Of a stretch of 64,000 nucleotides of DNA, positions 33,059 through 42,930 are shown piece by piece. Source of the stretch: Neorhodopirellula pilleata (GTDB lineage Bacteria > Planctomycetota > Planctomycetia > Pirellulales > Pirellulaceae). The notes beneath the pieces were generated by a model, which saw only the letters and a program-made list of their open reading frames with translations, made no database searches and was not told where the DNA came from. The stretch's first letter is position 1, and the number at the start of each line of letters is the position of its first letter. Position numbers and translations under genes: made by a program. The stretch covers positions 1 to 64,000 of the forward strand of contig NZ_SJPM01000010.1 in assembly GCF_007859915.1 (NCBI RefSeq). The letters run 5' to 3'.

Positions 33059-33061
33059 CAC

Positions 33062-34369
33062 TTAGCGTCGCTTGCGAACTCGAAGCCGAACGCCGGTCGA
33101 CGGTCCCATCGTGATGTTTCGCCGGACGGGCACAACTTCTCGTTGATCGAGTAGCTCGAGTTCGTGTGAATGGAGAATCGTTCCGAGCACGACGGCCAGC
33201 TCATAAGTTGCAAATGCCGCTCCGACACAGCGGCGATTGCCGCCGCCAAAGGGATAGTACTCCGACGGCGTGTAGGTCCGGTCTAGAAAACGTTGAGGAT
33301 TGAATTCGTTCGGGGACTCATAAATGTCGGCATCGTAGTGTGTTAAGCAACTCGCGGCCGCCACACCGTGACCGACCGGGATGTCGTAGCCACCGAGTTC
33401 GAAGGGTTCTCGAACGATTCGTAAGACTTCGGTCACGATCGGATTCAATCGTAGAGTTTCCTGAACAATCGCCTTGAGTAACGGCATCGCCGCGTAGGTC
33501 TCCGCTTGCTGGTCACTCGCATCAAGCTCTTCCCTTAAGCGATTAAGCCAAACCGGGTGGCGGAGCAAGTGATAGAAGGCCCATGCGATGGAAACGGCGG
33601 TTGTTTCGTGCCCGGCAAACATCAACGTTCCGATCGAATCGGCGAGATCTTCGAAATCGGGGGCCGGAGCATCGTCCGTCGATCTGGCAAGGATCGACAG
33701 AAGGTCGTCGCGATGGTTGATCTGGTCGCCGCGACGGTTCAGTTCCGCTCGGAGTTTCTCTCGAAGTTGCTCTTGAGCACTTCTCAACCGATCGAGTGGA
33801 CTGAGCCCCCAAAAGCCAAATTGTGTTTTGGGTGAAAAGAACAGGATCGGCCATGATCGCGAGAGGACTTTTCTCGTTAGGTGGCGAAACTCCGATAGCA
33901 ACGGAGCGGTGTCGGCGCCGAGGATCGTTTTCAGAATCACATTGAGCGAGATGTCCGTTCCGATTTGCAAGCCGGTGAAGTTCGCCCCCGATTCATAATG
34001 AGCGATCGCGTTTTGCGCCGTTTCCTGCATCTCGTTCCCGTAGGTACGCATGCAACTGCCGTGCAGCGGTGGAGCGATGCGTTTTCGCTCGGCTCGGTGC
34101 CTCGTTCCTTCCATCAGCAACAGCGAACCGGCACCGAGCAAGGGAATCAACGCGTCTCTGGCAAAGACGCTAAACGTGTCCGGCGAAGCCCGGAAAATCT
34201 GTTCGACGAAGACTGGTTTGCCGGTCACGACGACCGGGCCATTCATCGCCCTCATCAAAAAAGGATCGCCGTAGCGAGAAACGGACTTTTCGAAAAAGCC
34301 TCTAGGGTCTCGAATAATCCCCCAAGTCGAACGGACCACTCCATCGGGACCTGGGGGCAGTGGCGTCAT
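33062..34369 (-). CDS. Cytochrome P450
   Basis: The 435-residue protein starts at ATG 34369. The I-helix oxygen-binding motif AGHETT is at about residue 253, the K-helix ETLR (ExxR) at about 304, and the heme loop FGGGNRRCVG has its Cys ligand at about 380. There is no N-terminal anchor, so it is a soluble bacterial-type enzyme; the sequence has a CYP102/CYP4-like feel. Substrate unknown. The ferredoxin 75 bases upstream could supply electrons. Confidence 0.93.
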   Translation of the reverse strand: MTPLPPGPDGVVRSTWGIIRDPRGFFEKSVSRYGDPFLMRAMNGPVVVTGKPVFVEQIFRASPDTFSVFARDALIPLLGAGSLLLMEGTRHRAERKRIAPPLHGSCMRTYGNEMQETAQNAIAHYESGANFTGLQIGTDISLNVILKTILGADTAPLLSEFRHLTRKVLSRSWPILFFSPKTQFGFWGLSPLDRLRSAQEQLREKLRAELNRRGDQINHRDDLLSILARSTDDAPAPDFEDLADSIGTLMFAGHETTAVSIAWAFYHLLRHPVWLNRLREELDASDQQAETYAAMPLLKAIVQETLRLNPIVTEVLRIVREPFELGGYDIPVGHGVAAASCLTHYDADIYESPNEFNPQRFLDRTYTPSEYYPFGGGNRRCVGAAFATYELAVVLGTILHSHELELLDQREVVPVRRNITMGPSTGVRLRVRKRR

Positions 34370-34444
34370 GAAAATCTCTCGAAAAATCTTCGTTTGTGAA
34401 CGGACCTTTCGATCGACGATAATGACTCCGTGGACTTTCGTCCA

Positions 34445-34732
34445 TCACGAATCTTTCGAGTCGGCCAGCGGCGTTTTCTGTTCGGTGATTACTTCGCACT
34501 TCTCCGCCATCTCCGCATTGAGATCTTTGTACGAAGCCCATTCTTCGGGCAAGTTGTCTTCGTGGAAGATCGCTTCGACAGGACATTCCGGAACGCATGC
34601 TTCGCAGTCGATGCATTCCTCCGGCTGGATGTACAGCATCTGTTCGCCTTCATAGAAGCACTCGACCGGGCAAACGACGACACAGTCGGTGTACTTGCAA
34701 CCCGAGCACGGCTCGGCGACCACATGAGTCAT
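34445..34732 (-). CDS. 7Fe/8Fe-type ferredoxin
   Basis: The 95-residue protein has two cluster-binding regions: CSGCKYTDCVVVCP (residues 9-22) and CIDCEACVPECP (about 40-51). The first is spaced for a 3Fe-4S or modified 4Fe-4S cluster, the second is classical 4Fe-4S. It lies 12 bases after sufD on the same strand and before the P450, so it may belong to the suf transcript. Confidence 0.92.
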   Translation of the reverse strand: MTHVVAEPCSGCKYTDCVVVCPVECFYEGEQMLYIQPEECIDCEACVPECPVEAIFHEDNLPEEWASYKDLNAEMAEKCEVITEQKTPLADSKDS

Positions 34733-34744
34733 TTCTATTCTCCT

Positions 34745-36073
34745 TTAAAGGATGTCTTCGGAAAGTTCATGACCAGAAAGTAAAATGGATTCAAGACGCC
34801 GCCGCACGGCCGGCAATTCGACCCCTTGAACGACATCATTGGCGAAGGCAAAGATCAAAATCTTGCGGGCCAAATCGCTGGGAATGCCTCGTGAACGCAG
34901 ATAGTTCATCGCGACATCATCCAATTCACCAATGGTTGCACCGTGTGTGCATCGTACGTCGTCGGCGTAGATTTCGAGTTGTGGTTTGGTGTTCACGACC
35001 GCGTCGTCAGACAACAGCAATGCTTGGTTGCTTTGTTTCGCATCGGTCTTCTGTGCGTCTTGATGGACGAAGATTTTGCCGTTGAAAACACCCTTGGCAC
35101 GGTCGTTCAAGATGCCTTTGTAGAGTTCGTAACTGTTGCAATGAGGCTTGGCGTGGTCGATCCGCGTCCGACAATCCATCAATTGTTCGCCCGTGGGCAT
35201 GTACAGTCCGTTGAGGGTCGTTTCAATCTGCTCGCCATCGAGCATGCAGTTCACCTCATTGCGAGCGAGCGCGGCTCCGAACGAAAAATAGTGTGAACGG
35301 AAACGACTGCTGGACCGTTGATCGACCGCCGTTAGCGAGATGTGCAGCGCACCGAGCTGTTCGTGCTGGAGCTTGTGGTGATCCAGCTCCGCACCCTCGC
35401 CGAGTGTGATCTGCGTGATCGCGTTGGTGAAGTAGGATTCACCGTGTCCAAGGTAACTCTCGATCACGTGCGTCTTGCTGTGGTTGCCCACCCGAACCAG
35501 GTTGCGTGGGTGCGAGACGGTTTGACTTTCTCCGGTGGACAAGAACACCAAATGAACGGGACGCTCCAACGTGACTCCTTCGGGGATCTCGATTAGCGCG
35601 CCGTCATGAATGAAAGCCGTGTTCAGGGCGGCGAAGGCGGCATCGCTAAAGTCGAACTGGTTTTCGAGTGCGGGACGCAGGTCGTCGGGGCGTTCGGCCA
35701 GAGCGCCCGAGAGACTCTCGATGACAACCTGTTCCGGCAAATCATGCAGCCGTGACCATTGTCCGGAATATCGCCCGTCAATGAAAACCAATCGGTGAAA
35801 CTGGTCGTCGAGTGTCGCTTGTTCGACGAGAGCCCTGATCTCGTCTTGCGTCGTTCCGATCGGTGAATCGGTCACGGCGGGCATGACGTACGGACGCTTG
35901 GCCAGCGGTGCGACGTTGGTGAACCGCCAATCTTCGAGCCGGCGGTCGGGTATCCCCAAACGTGTGTATTCGTCAAAGCCGCGTTGACGCAAATCGGCGA
36001 GCCACGCCGGCGAATCTTGACGCTGGAACGCGACGTGTTGCTCGTGGTAGGTTTCGTGTTCGGTGGCGATCAT
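34745..36073 (-). CDS. sufD: Fe-S cluster assembly protein SufD
   Basis: The 442-residue protein starts at ATG 36073; the longer frame to 36184 lacks a good start. The N-terminal region has RLEDWRFTNVAPLA, and the C-terminal beta-helix ends with RCTHGATIGELDDVAMNYLRSRGI, diagnostic of SufB/SufD. It forms SufBC2D with its neighbours, a scaffold for Fe-S cluster assembly in the cytosol. It is the third gene of the sufBCD set. Confidence 0.95.
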   Translation of the reverse strand: MIATEHETYHEQHVAFQRQDSPAWLADLRQRGFDEYTRLGIPDRRLEDWRFTNVAPLAKRPYVMPAVTDSPIGTTQDEIRALVEQATLDDQFHRLVFIDGRYSGQWSRLHDLPEQVVIESLSGALAERPDDLRPALENQFDFSDAAFAALNTAFIHDGALIEIPEGVTLERPVHLVFLSTGESQTVSHPRNLVRVGNHSKTHVIESYLGHGESYFTNAITQITLGEGAELDHHKLQHEQLGALHISLTAVDQRSSSRFRSHYFSFGAALARNEVNCMLDGEQIETTLNGLYMPTGEQLMDCRTRIDHAKPHCNSYELYKGILNDRAKGVFNGKIFVHQDAQKTDAKQSNQALLLSDDAVVNTKPQLEIYADDVRCTHGATIGELDDVAMNYLRSRGIPSDLARKILIFAFANDVVQGVELPAVRRRLESILLSGHELSEDIL

Positions 36074-36207
36074 GATTGAATTGATAAGGAAGTTGAAAGT
36101 TATTGGAAAGCGAGCAGAGGGATTTGCGATCCGATGCGAAAGTGAGAGAAATGCCCCCAGTCCCTCACTTCCGCAACGGATCACGGATGCTCTGCGGTTG
36201 AGTCGCT

Positions 36208-36966
36208 TCAGGTTGCCGCGAGTTCTTGCAGAAAGCTGTAACCCTTCTCTTCCAATTCCAACGCCAGTGATTTATCGCCCGACCGAACGATCTTGCCACC
36301 GGCCAGCACGTGAACTTTGTCCGGCACGATGTAATCGAGCAATCGCTGATAGTGCGTCACGACGATCGTTGCTCGCTCAGGACTTCGTAACGCGTTGACG
36401 CCGTCGGCGACAATTTTGAGTGCGTCGATGTCCAATCCGGAATCGGTTTCATCGAGTACCGCGAGCTTGGGTTGCAACATCGCCATTTGCAAAATTTCAT
36501 TGCGTTTCTTTTCGCCGCCCGAAAAGCCTTCGTTGACCGAGCGGTCCATCATGCTCTTGTCCATCCCGAGGCGGCTCAAGTTTTCCTTGAGCAAATCGAG
36601 AAACTCGGTTCGCTTGATCGGCGGTTGTTCGTGATATTTGCGGATCGAATTCATGGCCGTGCGGAGGAAGTACTTGTTGCTGACGCCCGCAATTTCGACC
36701 GGATACTGGTATGCCAAGAAGACGCCTTCGGCGGCCCGTTCTTCGATCTCCATCTCCAACAGGTCTTTGCCGTTGTAGAGAATTTGGCCTTCGGTGACTT
36801 CGTAGTCCTCGCGACCGGCGATCACGTGGGCGAGAGTGCTCTTGCCGGACCCGTTGGGGCCCATGATCGCGTGGACTTCTCCCGCAGCGATTTGCAAGTC
36901 GATGCCCCGGAGAATTTCCGTTTCCGTTTCGGTCGTTCGGGCGTGAAGATTCTTGATTTCTAACAT
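36208..36966 (-). CDS. sufC: Fe-S cluster assembly ATPase SufC
   Basis: The 252-residue ABC ATPase starts at ATG 36966 (MLEIKNLHAR). Walker A is GPNGSGKS, the signature is FSGGEKKRNEILQMAMLQP (SufC-specific), and Walker B is LAVLDETDSGLDIDALK. It drives conformational change in the SufBCD scaffold. It lies between sufB and sufD; a 94-bp inverted repeat separates it from sufB. Confidence 0.96.
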   Translation of the reverse strand: MLEIKNLHARTTETETEILRGIDLQIAAGEVHAIMGPNGSGKSTLAHVIAGREDYEVTEGQILYNGKDLLEMEIEERAAEGVFLAYQYPVEIAGVSNKYFLRTAMNSIRKYHEQPPIKRTEFLDLLKENLSRLGMDKSMMDRSVNEGFSGGEKKRNEILQMAMLQPKLAVLDETDSGLDIDALKIVADGVNALRSPERATIVVTHYQRLLDYIVPDKVHVLAGGKIVRSGDKSLALELEEKGYSFLQELAAT

Positions 36967-36991
36967 GTTGATTTCGGTGTTGAATGAATGG

Positions 36992-37085
36992 CCTATATTC
37001 AAAGGGGTCTGACCCTTTGGAGGCGAGTCGATTTTGGTTGCGTTTTAAACTTAGCCGGAGAGGGTCAGACCCCTTTTCGGATAGG
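36992..37085. repeat. 94-bp dispersed inverted repeat, copy 2
   Basis: This is a close copy of 32965-33058 (AAAGGGGTCTGACCCT and complement), here between sufB and sufC. It may reduce read-through or stabilise the sufB mRNA end. Confidence 0.85.
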
Positions 37086-37111
37086 CTCTTCAATGTGGGA
37101 TTGGGCGACGA

Positions 37112-38557
37112 CTATCCGACGCTACCTTCGAGGCTGACGCTCAGTAGTTTTCTTGCTTCCAAAGCGAACTCCATCGGCAAAACGTCGTAAACCTCTTTGC
37201 AAAAACCGTTGACGATCAAATTGACCGCGTCTTCGGTCGAAAGGCCGCGTTGGCGAAGGTAGTAGATTTGATCTTCGCCCACCTTCGACGTGGAAGCTTC
37301 GTGTTCGACTTTGGCGGTCGTGTTTCGCACCTCGATGTAAGGGAACGTGTGGGCGCCGCAACGATCCCCGATCAACAGCGAGTCGCACTGCGAGAAGTTG
37401 CGTGCGTTCATGGCACCTTTCATCATCTTCACTTCACCGCGGTAGCTGTTCTGTCCGACGCCAGCGGAGATGCCTTTGGAGATGATCGTGCTTTTTGTGT
37501 TTTTGCCGATGTGAATCATTTTGGTGCCCGTGTCGGCTTGCTGATGATTGGCGGTGACGGCGACCGAGTAAAACTCGCCGACCGAGTTGTCACCTTGCAA
37601 AATCACGCTGGGGTACTTCCACGTGATCGCCGAACCCGTCTCGACCTGGGTCCAAGAAATCTTCGAGTTTTCCCCACGGCAGGCACCACGTTTGGTCACA
37701 AAGTTATAGATGCCGCCCTTGCCTTCGGCATCGCCGGGATACCAGTTCTGAACCGTCGAATATTTGATTTCCGCGTCGTCCATCGCAACCAGTTCCACGA
37801 CGGCGGCGTGCAATTGATGCTCGTCACGTTTGGGTGCCGTGCAGCCCTCAAGGTAACTCACGTAAGCCCCCTCTTCGGCGACGATCAACGTTCGCTCGAA
37901 CTGGCCGGTGTTTTGAGCGTTGATTCGAAAGTAAGTCGACAACTCCATCGGGCAACGAACACCCTTGGGGATGTAGCAAAACGATCCGTCGCTGAATACC
38001 GCCGAGTTGAGTGACGCGTAAAAGTTGTCCGCGTAGGGTACGACCGAACCGAGGTACTTTTTTACCAATTCCGGATGATCGTGAACCGCCTCGGAGAACG
38101 GGCGAAAGATCACGCCGTGCTTTTCAAGCGTCTCGCGATAAGTCGTGGCGATCGACACACTGTCGAACACCGCGTCGACCGCGACATTGGCGAGCATTTT
38201 TTGCTCGTGCAACGGAATGCCCAGTTTCTCGTACGTTTCCAGCAGTACCGGATCGACTTCATCGAGGCTGTTGAGTTGCGGCTTTTTCTTGGGTGCCGAA
38301 TAGTAGACCGACGCCTGATAATCAATCGGCGGGTACTTCACGTTGTGCCAATCAGGTTCCTCGAGCGTCAGCCAGTGTCGATACGCTTTGAGACGCCACT
38401 CGAGCAACCACTCCGGTTCGTTCTTTTTGCTCGAGATCAACCTCACGACCTCTTCGCTCAGGCCGGCGGGAATCGCGTCCGCTTCGATATCCGTCACGAA
38501 CCCGTGTTCGTACTCTCGGCGGGCGAACTCTTGGAGCAGTGCATTTTCAGAAGTCAT
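37112..38557 (-). CDS. sufB: Fe-S cluster assembly protein SufB
   Basis: The 481-residue protein starts at ATG 38557. The conserved blocks YTVQ-like KYSTVQNWYPGDAEGKGG, GAYVSYLEGCTAPKRDEHQL and the C-terminal YLRQRGLSTEDAVNLIVNGF mark SufB. With SufC and SufD it builds Fe-S clusters on the scaffold. It is the first gene of the suf set and probably transcribed from the palindromic promoter region at 38629-38659. Confidence 0.97.
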   Translation of the reverse strand: MTSENALLQEFARREYEHGFVTDIEADAIPAGLSEEVVRLISSKKNEPEWLLEWRLKAYRHWLTLEEPDWHNVKYPPIDYQASVYYSAPKKKPQLNSLDEVDPVLLETYEKLGIPLHEQKMLANVAVDAVFDSVSIATTYRETLEKHGVIFRPFSEAVHDHPELVKKYLGSVVPYADNFYASLNSAVFSDGSFCYIPKGVRCPMELSTYFRINAQNTGQFERTLIVAEEGAYVSYLEGCTAPKRDEHQLHAAVVELVAMDDAEIKYSTVQNWYPGDAEGKGGIYNFVTKRGACRGENSKISWTQVETGSAITWKYPSVILQGDNSVGEFYSVAVTANHQQADTGTKMIHIGKNTKSTIISKGISAGVGQNSYRGEVKMMKGAMNARNFSQCDSLLIGDRCGAHTFPYIEVRNTTAKVEHEASTSKVGEDQIYYLRQRGLSTEDAVNLIVNGFCKEVYDVLPMEFALEARKLLSVSLEGSVG

Positions 38558-38628
38558 GAATCAACGGCCGTGGTGTCTATATTGGCAAAAAAAGGTGGGA
38601 GCAGAGATGACGGGCGGTCCGCCCCGAT

Positions 38629-38659
38629 GCAAATGGAATGCACAACGTGTGCCATTTGC
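38629..38659 (-). promoter_or_regulatory. Sigma54-like promoter within a palindrome upstream of sufB
   Basis: On the minus strand 38654-38639 reads TGGCACACGTTGTGCA, close to the -24/-12 consensus with GG and GC ten bases apart. It is framed by 8-bp arms GCAAATGG (38629-38636) and CCATTTGC (38652-38659). It points to sufB about 80 bases away, and a sigma54 activator gene is divergent. The symmetric arms could also be an operator. Confidence 0.5.
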
Positions 38660-38869
38660 CATCGATGCTTCGCACATGGATGCTTAAACACCCTAACACA
38701 AAAGACTTAAGCACGATACCGCGGGCTCAGCTGCCACTCCGAAAATGACGGTATTTCGTTATTGAGGATGGTCCTGGCCGCTGCGTCTTGATAAGCTAAC
38801 TGTCATCCGAAACGGGAAATAGCGTTGTTTCAGGTGATTTATTCCGATCTCTGTCGGCCTGGCAACGAA

Positions 38870-41080
38870 ATGCAGTCAAATGACGGAATATCGTTGAATC
38901 TTTCTGAAGACACCCCTGATCGATATGAGCGTTTGGTCGAGCGGATGCTCGAACAGATCAACATGGGGCAAGGTCTCGACGAACTTCTCGACTCGGTCTA
39001 CGACCAACTCCAAGGGGTCGTTCCGTACAACCGCATCGCCGTCGCGCTGCTCGAGCAACCACTGAATCTGTTGCGTTTGATTTCGTGTCGATCCGACGGC
39101 GAGGTCGCCTTAAAGGTCGGGTACGCGGCGCGAATCGCCGGCTCGACCCTCGCACCGTTGCTGGAGACCGGGCAGCCGAGAATCATCGATGACTTACGAC
39201 AATACTTGCTCGAGAAACCGCATTCGGCATCGACCGCTTTGATCGAACGGGAGGGGATGCGTTCGAGTCTAACGCTTCCGCTGTTAGCCGGCGGTACGCC
39301 GATCGGCGTGATCTTTTTCTCAAGCCGTTCGACGAATACCTACACCCGATCGCACGCGGCGTTGCTGAGACGGTTGGCCGGTCATATCGCGATCAGTTTA
39401 GAACGCAGCCGACTCGTCGACGAACTGCAACGTACCAATCAAGCATTGGCCGAAGCGAACGCGGTCAAAGACAAATTCCTGGAAACGCTTCAACAAGAAG
39501 TCGACAAACAGACCCAACAGCTCCGACAATCCGAAAGCCGATATCGCTCACTCGTGGAGCTGGGGCACATCGTCAACTCGAGCCTCGACCGGCGTGAAGT
39601 CTTCGAGCAAGCCGCCGAGCAGATCCATAAGCTGCTCGATTGTGACCACGTCAGCTTGATGCTCGGCTACGACGAGGAAAGGTCGCCTCACGGATTCGCG
39701 ATCCGGTTTGATCGGTGCGATCGTGAATGGGTCGAAATGCCAATGGATTCATCATCCGATTCCGCCTTCGTTGCCGTTCGCCAAAGCGGGAAACCGATCG
39801 TCTTTGGCAACTTGAATCAGTCGCAACGATTCCCTGAACACCGACGATTGCTCGACGCGGGGTATGCTTCGGTCGTTCATTTGCCGTTGATGTCGCGAGA
39901 TCAATACGTGGGCCTACTGAACATCGCCACGCGTCACGGCGAACGCTTGGATCAATGGGATTGGCAATTGCTCGAACAGTTCGCAGCTCAGCTCTCGATC
40001 GCATTGGACAACGCCGCAGCCTATGGCGAGATTGACCGATTGAAGGAAGAGCTGCAACAACAAAACGTCTACTTGCGAGACGAACTTCACACCGAGCATG
40101 ACTTCGGAAACATCATCGGTGAAAGTCGCGCGATGCGCCAACTGCGAGTCGCGATCGAGCAAGTCGCACTCACCGATGCGACGGTGTTGATCCTGGGCGA
40201 GACCGGGACAGGCAAAGAGCTCATCGCCCGCGCGATCCACGACGCCAGCGCCCGACGGAAGAACCTGTTGGTGAAGGTTAACTGCGCATCGCTCGCGCCC
40301 AACTTAATCGCCAGCGAGTTGTTCGGCCATGAGAAGGGGGCTTTCACCGGCGCGACCCAACGTCGCCTCGGACGATTCGAGTTATCGCATCACGGTAGCA
40401 TCTTCCTCGATGAAATATCGGAAGTCCCGGCCGAGACGCAGGTGATGCTATTACGAGTCTTGCAGGAACGCCTGATCGACCGCGTCGGCGGAAGCGAGCC
40501 GATCGAGATCGACACACGAATCATTGCCGCCACCAATCGTGATCTCAAGAGCTACTCCGAAGCCGGGAATTTTCGCGAGGACCTGTTTTATCGATTACAC
40601 GTTTTCCCGATCCAAGTGCCGCCACTGCGGGAACGCCGAGAGGACATCCCTGCCCTGATGAATCACTTCATCGCCCGGTTTTCGGTCCGCATGAACAAAA
40701 CCATCACCCGCGTCGACCGGCGATCGATGGACGGACTGATGCAATATGATTGGCCCGGCAACGTCCGTGAACTGGAAAACATCATCGAGCGATCGATGAT
40801 CGTCAGCCACGGGGATACGCTTGCGATCGACGTTTCTTGGCTGGCGGGTGAGCCCGGTCAAGATGCTGACATCCCAGATGGACTCAGCACGAGTCACCAA
40901 CTGCAACGCTCGTTCGCGGATGTGGAGCGTCAGGCCATTCTTGATGCGCTGAAGCGTTGTCACGGAAAAGTCTACGGACCTGATGGAGCGGCGGCGGCAT
41001 TGCAACTCAAGCCGACAACGCTTTACAGCAAAATGAGCAAGCATCGCATCCAAGGCCGCCGACAACACCAAACATATTAG
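38870..41080 (+). CDS. GAF-domain sigma54-dependent transcriptional activator
   Basis: The 736-residue protein starts at ATG 38870; an upstream TTG 38825 is in frame. Two GAF domains occupy about residues 25-185 and 235-400, the second after a coiled coil (DKFLETLQQEVDKQTQQLRQ). The AAA+ core has Walker A GETGTGKE (about 443), GAFTGA (about 490, the sigma54 contact loop) and Walker B IFLDEISEV. A Fis-type helix-turn-helix ends the protein. The domain order is like FhlA/NorR. It is divergent from sufBCD, so control of suf is suggested but not shown. Confidence 0.93.
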   Translation: MQSNDGISLNLSEDTPDRYERLVERMLEQINMGQGLDELLDSVYDQLQGVVPYNRIAVALLEQPLNLLRLISCRSDGEVALKVGYAARIAGSTLAPLLETGQPRIIDDLRQYLLEKPHSASTALIEREGMRSSLTLPLLAGGTPIGVIFFSSRSTNTYTRSHAALLRRLAGHIAISLERSRLVDELQRTNQALAEANAVKDKFLETLQQEVDKQTQQLRQSESRYRSLVELGHIVNSSLDRREVFEQAAEQIHKLLDCDHVSLMLGYDEERSPHGFAIRFDRCDREWVEMPMDSSSDSAFVAVRQSGKPIVFGNLNQSQRFPEHRRLLDAGYASVVHLPLMSRDQYVGLLNIATRHGERLDQWDWQLLEQFAAQLSIALDNAAAYGEIDRLKEELQQQNVYLRDELHTEHDFGNIIGESRAMRQLRVAIEQVALTDATVLILGETGTGKELIARAIHDASARRKNLLVKVNCASLAPNLIASELFGHEKGAFTGATQRRLGRFELSHHGSIFLDEISEVPAETQVMLLRVLQERLIDRVGGSEPIEIDTRIIAATNRDLKSYSEAGNFREDLFYRLHVFPIQVPPLRERREDIPALMNHFIARFSVRMNKTITRVDRRSMDGLMQYDWPGNVRELENIIERSMIVSHGDTLAIDVSWLAGEPGQDADIPDGLSTSHQLQRSFADVERQAILDALKRCHGKVYGPDGAAAALQLKPTTLYSKMSKHRIQGRRQHQTY

Positions 41081-41417
41081 GAGCGGATCCGAAAGCAAGG
41101 GTCGAGAAAGCAGAGATGGTTGTTGTCTTCTCGATCACGCTGGGTGAGCGACGATCAATTGGTCTGGGCTTTGCCTCGCATCTCAATGTGAACCGAAAAA
41201 GCAGACAAACGATAGCAGCCCAAGTGCGAACGTTTACGCCGACGTGATCGCAGATCAATTCTCTAAAAGGGCGATTGGAGATCGCCACCGCTTGTCAGGT
41301 TTGGCATAGCCATTGCTTACCAGGGGGATTCTGATTTTAACACCAACTGGGTGTTAAGCAGGACAGACGTAATGCGGACTGACATCGGTCCCCACCATCC
41401 CCATTGAGGTAGACGAA
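41081..41417. other. Intergenic region
   Basis: About 340 bases. A small hairpin (AACACC-AACT-GGGTGTT, about 41339-41355) precedes the next gene and may be an operator or 5' leader structure. Nothing else is recognised. Confidence 0.35.
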
Positions 41418-42193
41418 ATGAACAAACGATTTTTAGCCCCCTGTTTTGCGACTCTCATGATCGGTTCCACTGTTGTTGCCCAAGGAATTCCGGGCAACCC
41501 GGTGCAGCGAGTCGGCGGAGCAGTGCAAAGCGGTGTCAGGAACGTAACGCAAGGTACTCTTCAAACAGTCCAACAGGCATCGCAAGGAACCATGAGGGGT
41601 GTGCGACAGTTTGCCAATCCGCAATCAGGCGTCTACCAAGGCGGGACCCATCGAGGTGGTGTTTTGCACCAAGGCCAGCAATATCACAGCCAGCCTCAGT
41701 ATCACGGTCATCAGCAATCGCATGGACAATGGCAATCTTTTACGTTCTGCACCGCGATCCTAGTGGACGTGAATTCATTTACTTGAACGGTCAGCAAATT
41801 TATTTCGACGAGCAGTCGCAAGCGAGTAATGATCAATCGCCAGCTAACACTGATCAGTCGCCGAATAATACCGACCAGTCGCGAAATACCGACCAATCGC
41901 AAAACACGAATGATCGGGCAGGCGGAAACGCCGATCAAGCAGAAAACACAAATCGTTACGAAGCGGGATACGGCAACCAGGATACGGAGATGCCCGCTCC
42001 ACCGGCACCGGCGCCGTCGCAAGCACAAGCGGATCGCCAAGCCCCTTCATCGGATGCCCAGTCGGACCTCAGTCAAAACAGCAGCGAGAACTCCACCGCA
42101 GCCACGAACAACGATTCGCAAGCTAGTGAAGATTCGCAAACTAGTGACAATGATCGGGCGGCCAAGGCGACTTCTGACGCCGTGGATAACTAA
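41418..42193 (+). pseudogene. Secreted low-complexity protein, apparently frameshifted
   Basis: Two overlapping frames (41418-41786 and 41729-42193) seem to be one gene. The first starts with a signal peptide (FLAPCFATLMIGSTVVAQG) and a Gln/His/Gly-rich region. The second begins in mid-domain (IFYVLHRDPSGREFIYLNGQ, a typical planctomycete surface module) and ends in Asn/Gln/Ser/Asp-rich repeats (TDQS units). The switch falls near 41730-41750 around CTTTTACG. A single-base indel is the simplest explanation; a sequencing error or programmed frameshift is possible. Confidence 0.6.
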
Positions 42194-42566
42194 GCTAAGT
42201 ATCGCGAGAACATTAACGGCCGCATTTTAAAAGTTGCATAAGCTTCCAGCCTGTGTTTTTGTTTCCACAGGCTGGAAGCCTTTTTATACTCACAAGTCCT
42301 CATGTATTGCTCCCCTGCCAGCTCGTCTGGCAGGAAGCCGAGGTTAGCAAGCTAGACACGAGCCGCAATTTCCCCAACCTTCCGATTTTCACTTGTGCTC
42401 GCCGCTTGAAGCGGCGAGCACAAGTGAAAATCGGAAGGTTGGGAGGGCGTCGTTGTCTAGCTTGCGAACCTTATTCACCCACGAGACGAGCTCGTGGGGG
42501 TCAAAAAAGATGTAGGGTATAAAAAGGCTGGAAGCCTATGCCACTTATTGATTGCGCGATGTTAAG
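42194..42566. repeat. About 370-bp MITE-like palindromic element, copy B
   Basis: This is the inverted copy of 28236-28582, with the same core palindrome and the GGCTTCCAGCC-type sub-terminal repeats, plus an extra internal GGCTTCCAGCC pair (42240-42290). The 150 bases between its right end and 42716 hold nothing recognised. Confidence 0.85.
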
Positions 42567-42715
42567 AAGGTTTAAGCAGATCAACAAGCAAACGCGTGTT
42601 CGAGATAGCTCTGGCTGAGAGTTGTACTGCAAGCGCAAGATTCACGACAGCCGCCGACACAAGATGATGGAAACGACGGGTACTGTTCGCCTTGGTTTTA
42701 CTATTCGCCTTGGTT

Positions 42716-42910
42716 TTACTGGCTATCGCGGATGGCCGCCGCTCGGGAGGCGGCACTATCGGCTTCCATTTGCTCATATTCGGCTGGGCTAATCGTCGGG
42801 GCCGGTTGGACGCTATTAGAACCCGCATCACTGCAGCCCAACAACAACGCGCATCCGATCAAGCCGACGAACCAAAACTTATGATTACGATTCACAGGGG
42901 GCGTTTCCAT
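42716..42910 (-). CDS. Small lipoprotein
   Basis: The 64-residue protein starts at ATG 42910. A hydrophobic leader and a lipobox (FVGLIGCALLLGC) predict lipidation at Cys, leaving about 40 residues. It lies 20 bases downstream of the DUF1559 gene, a pairing common in planctomycetes. Function unknown. Confidence 0.75.
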   Translation of the reverse strand: METPPVNRNHKFWFVGLIGCALLLGCSDAGSNSVQPAPTISPAEYEQMEADSAASRAAAIRDSQ

Positions 42911-42930
42911 TAATCAAGGAAAGAAATAAC

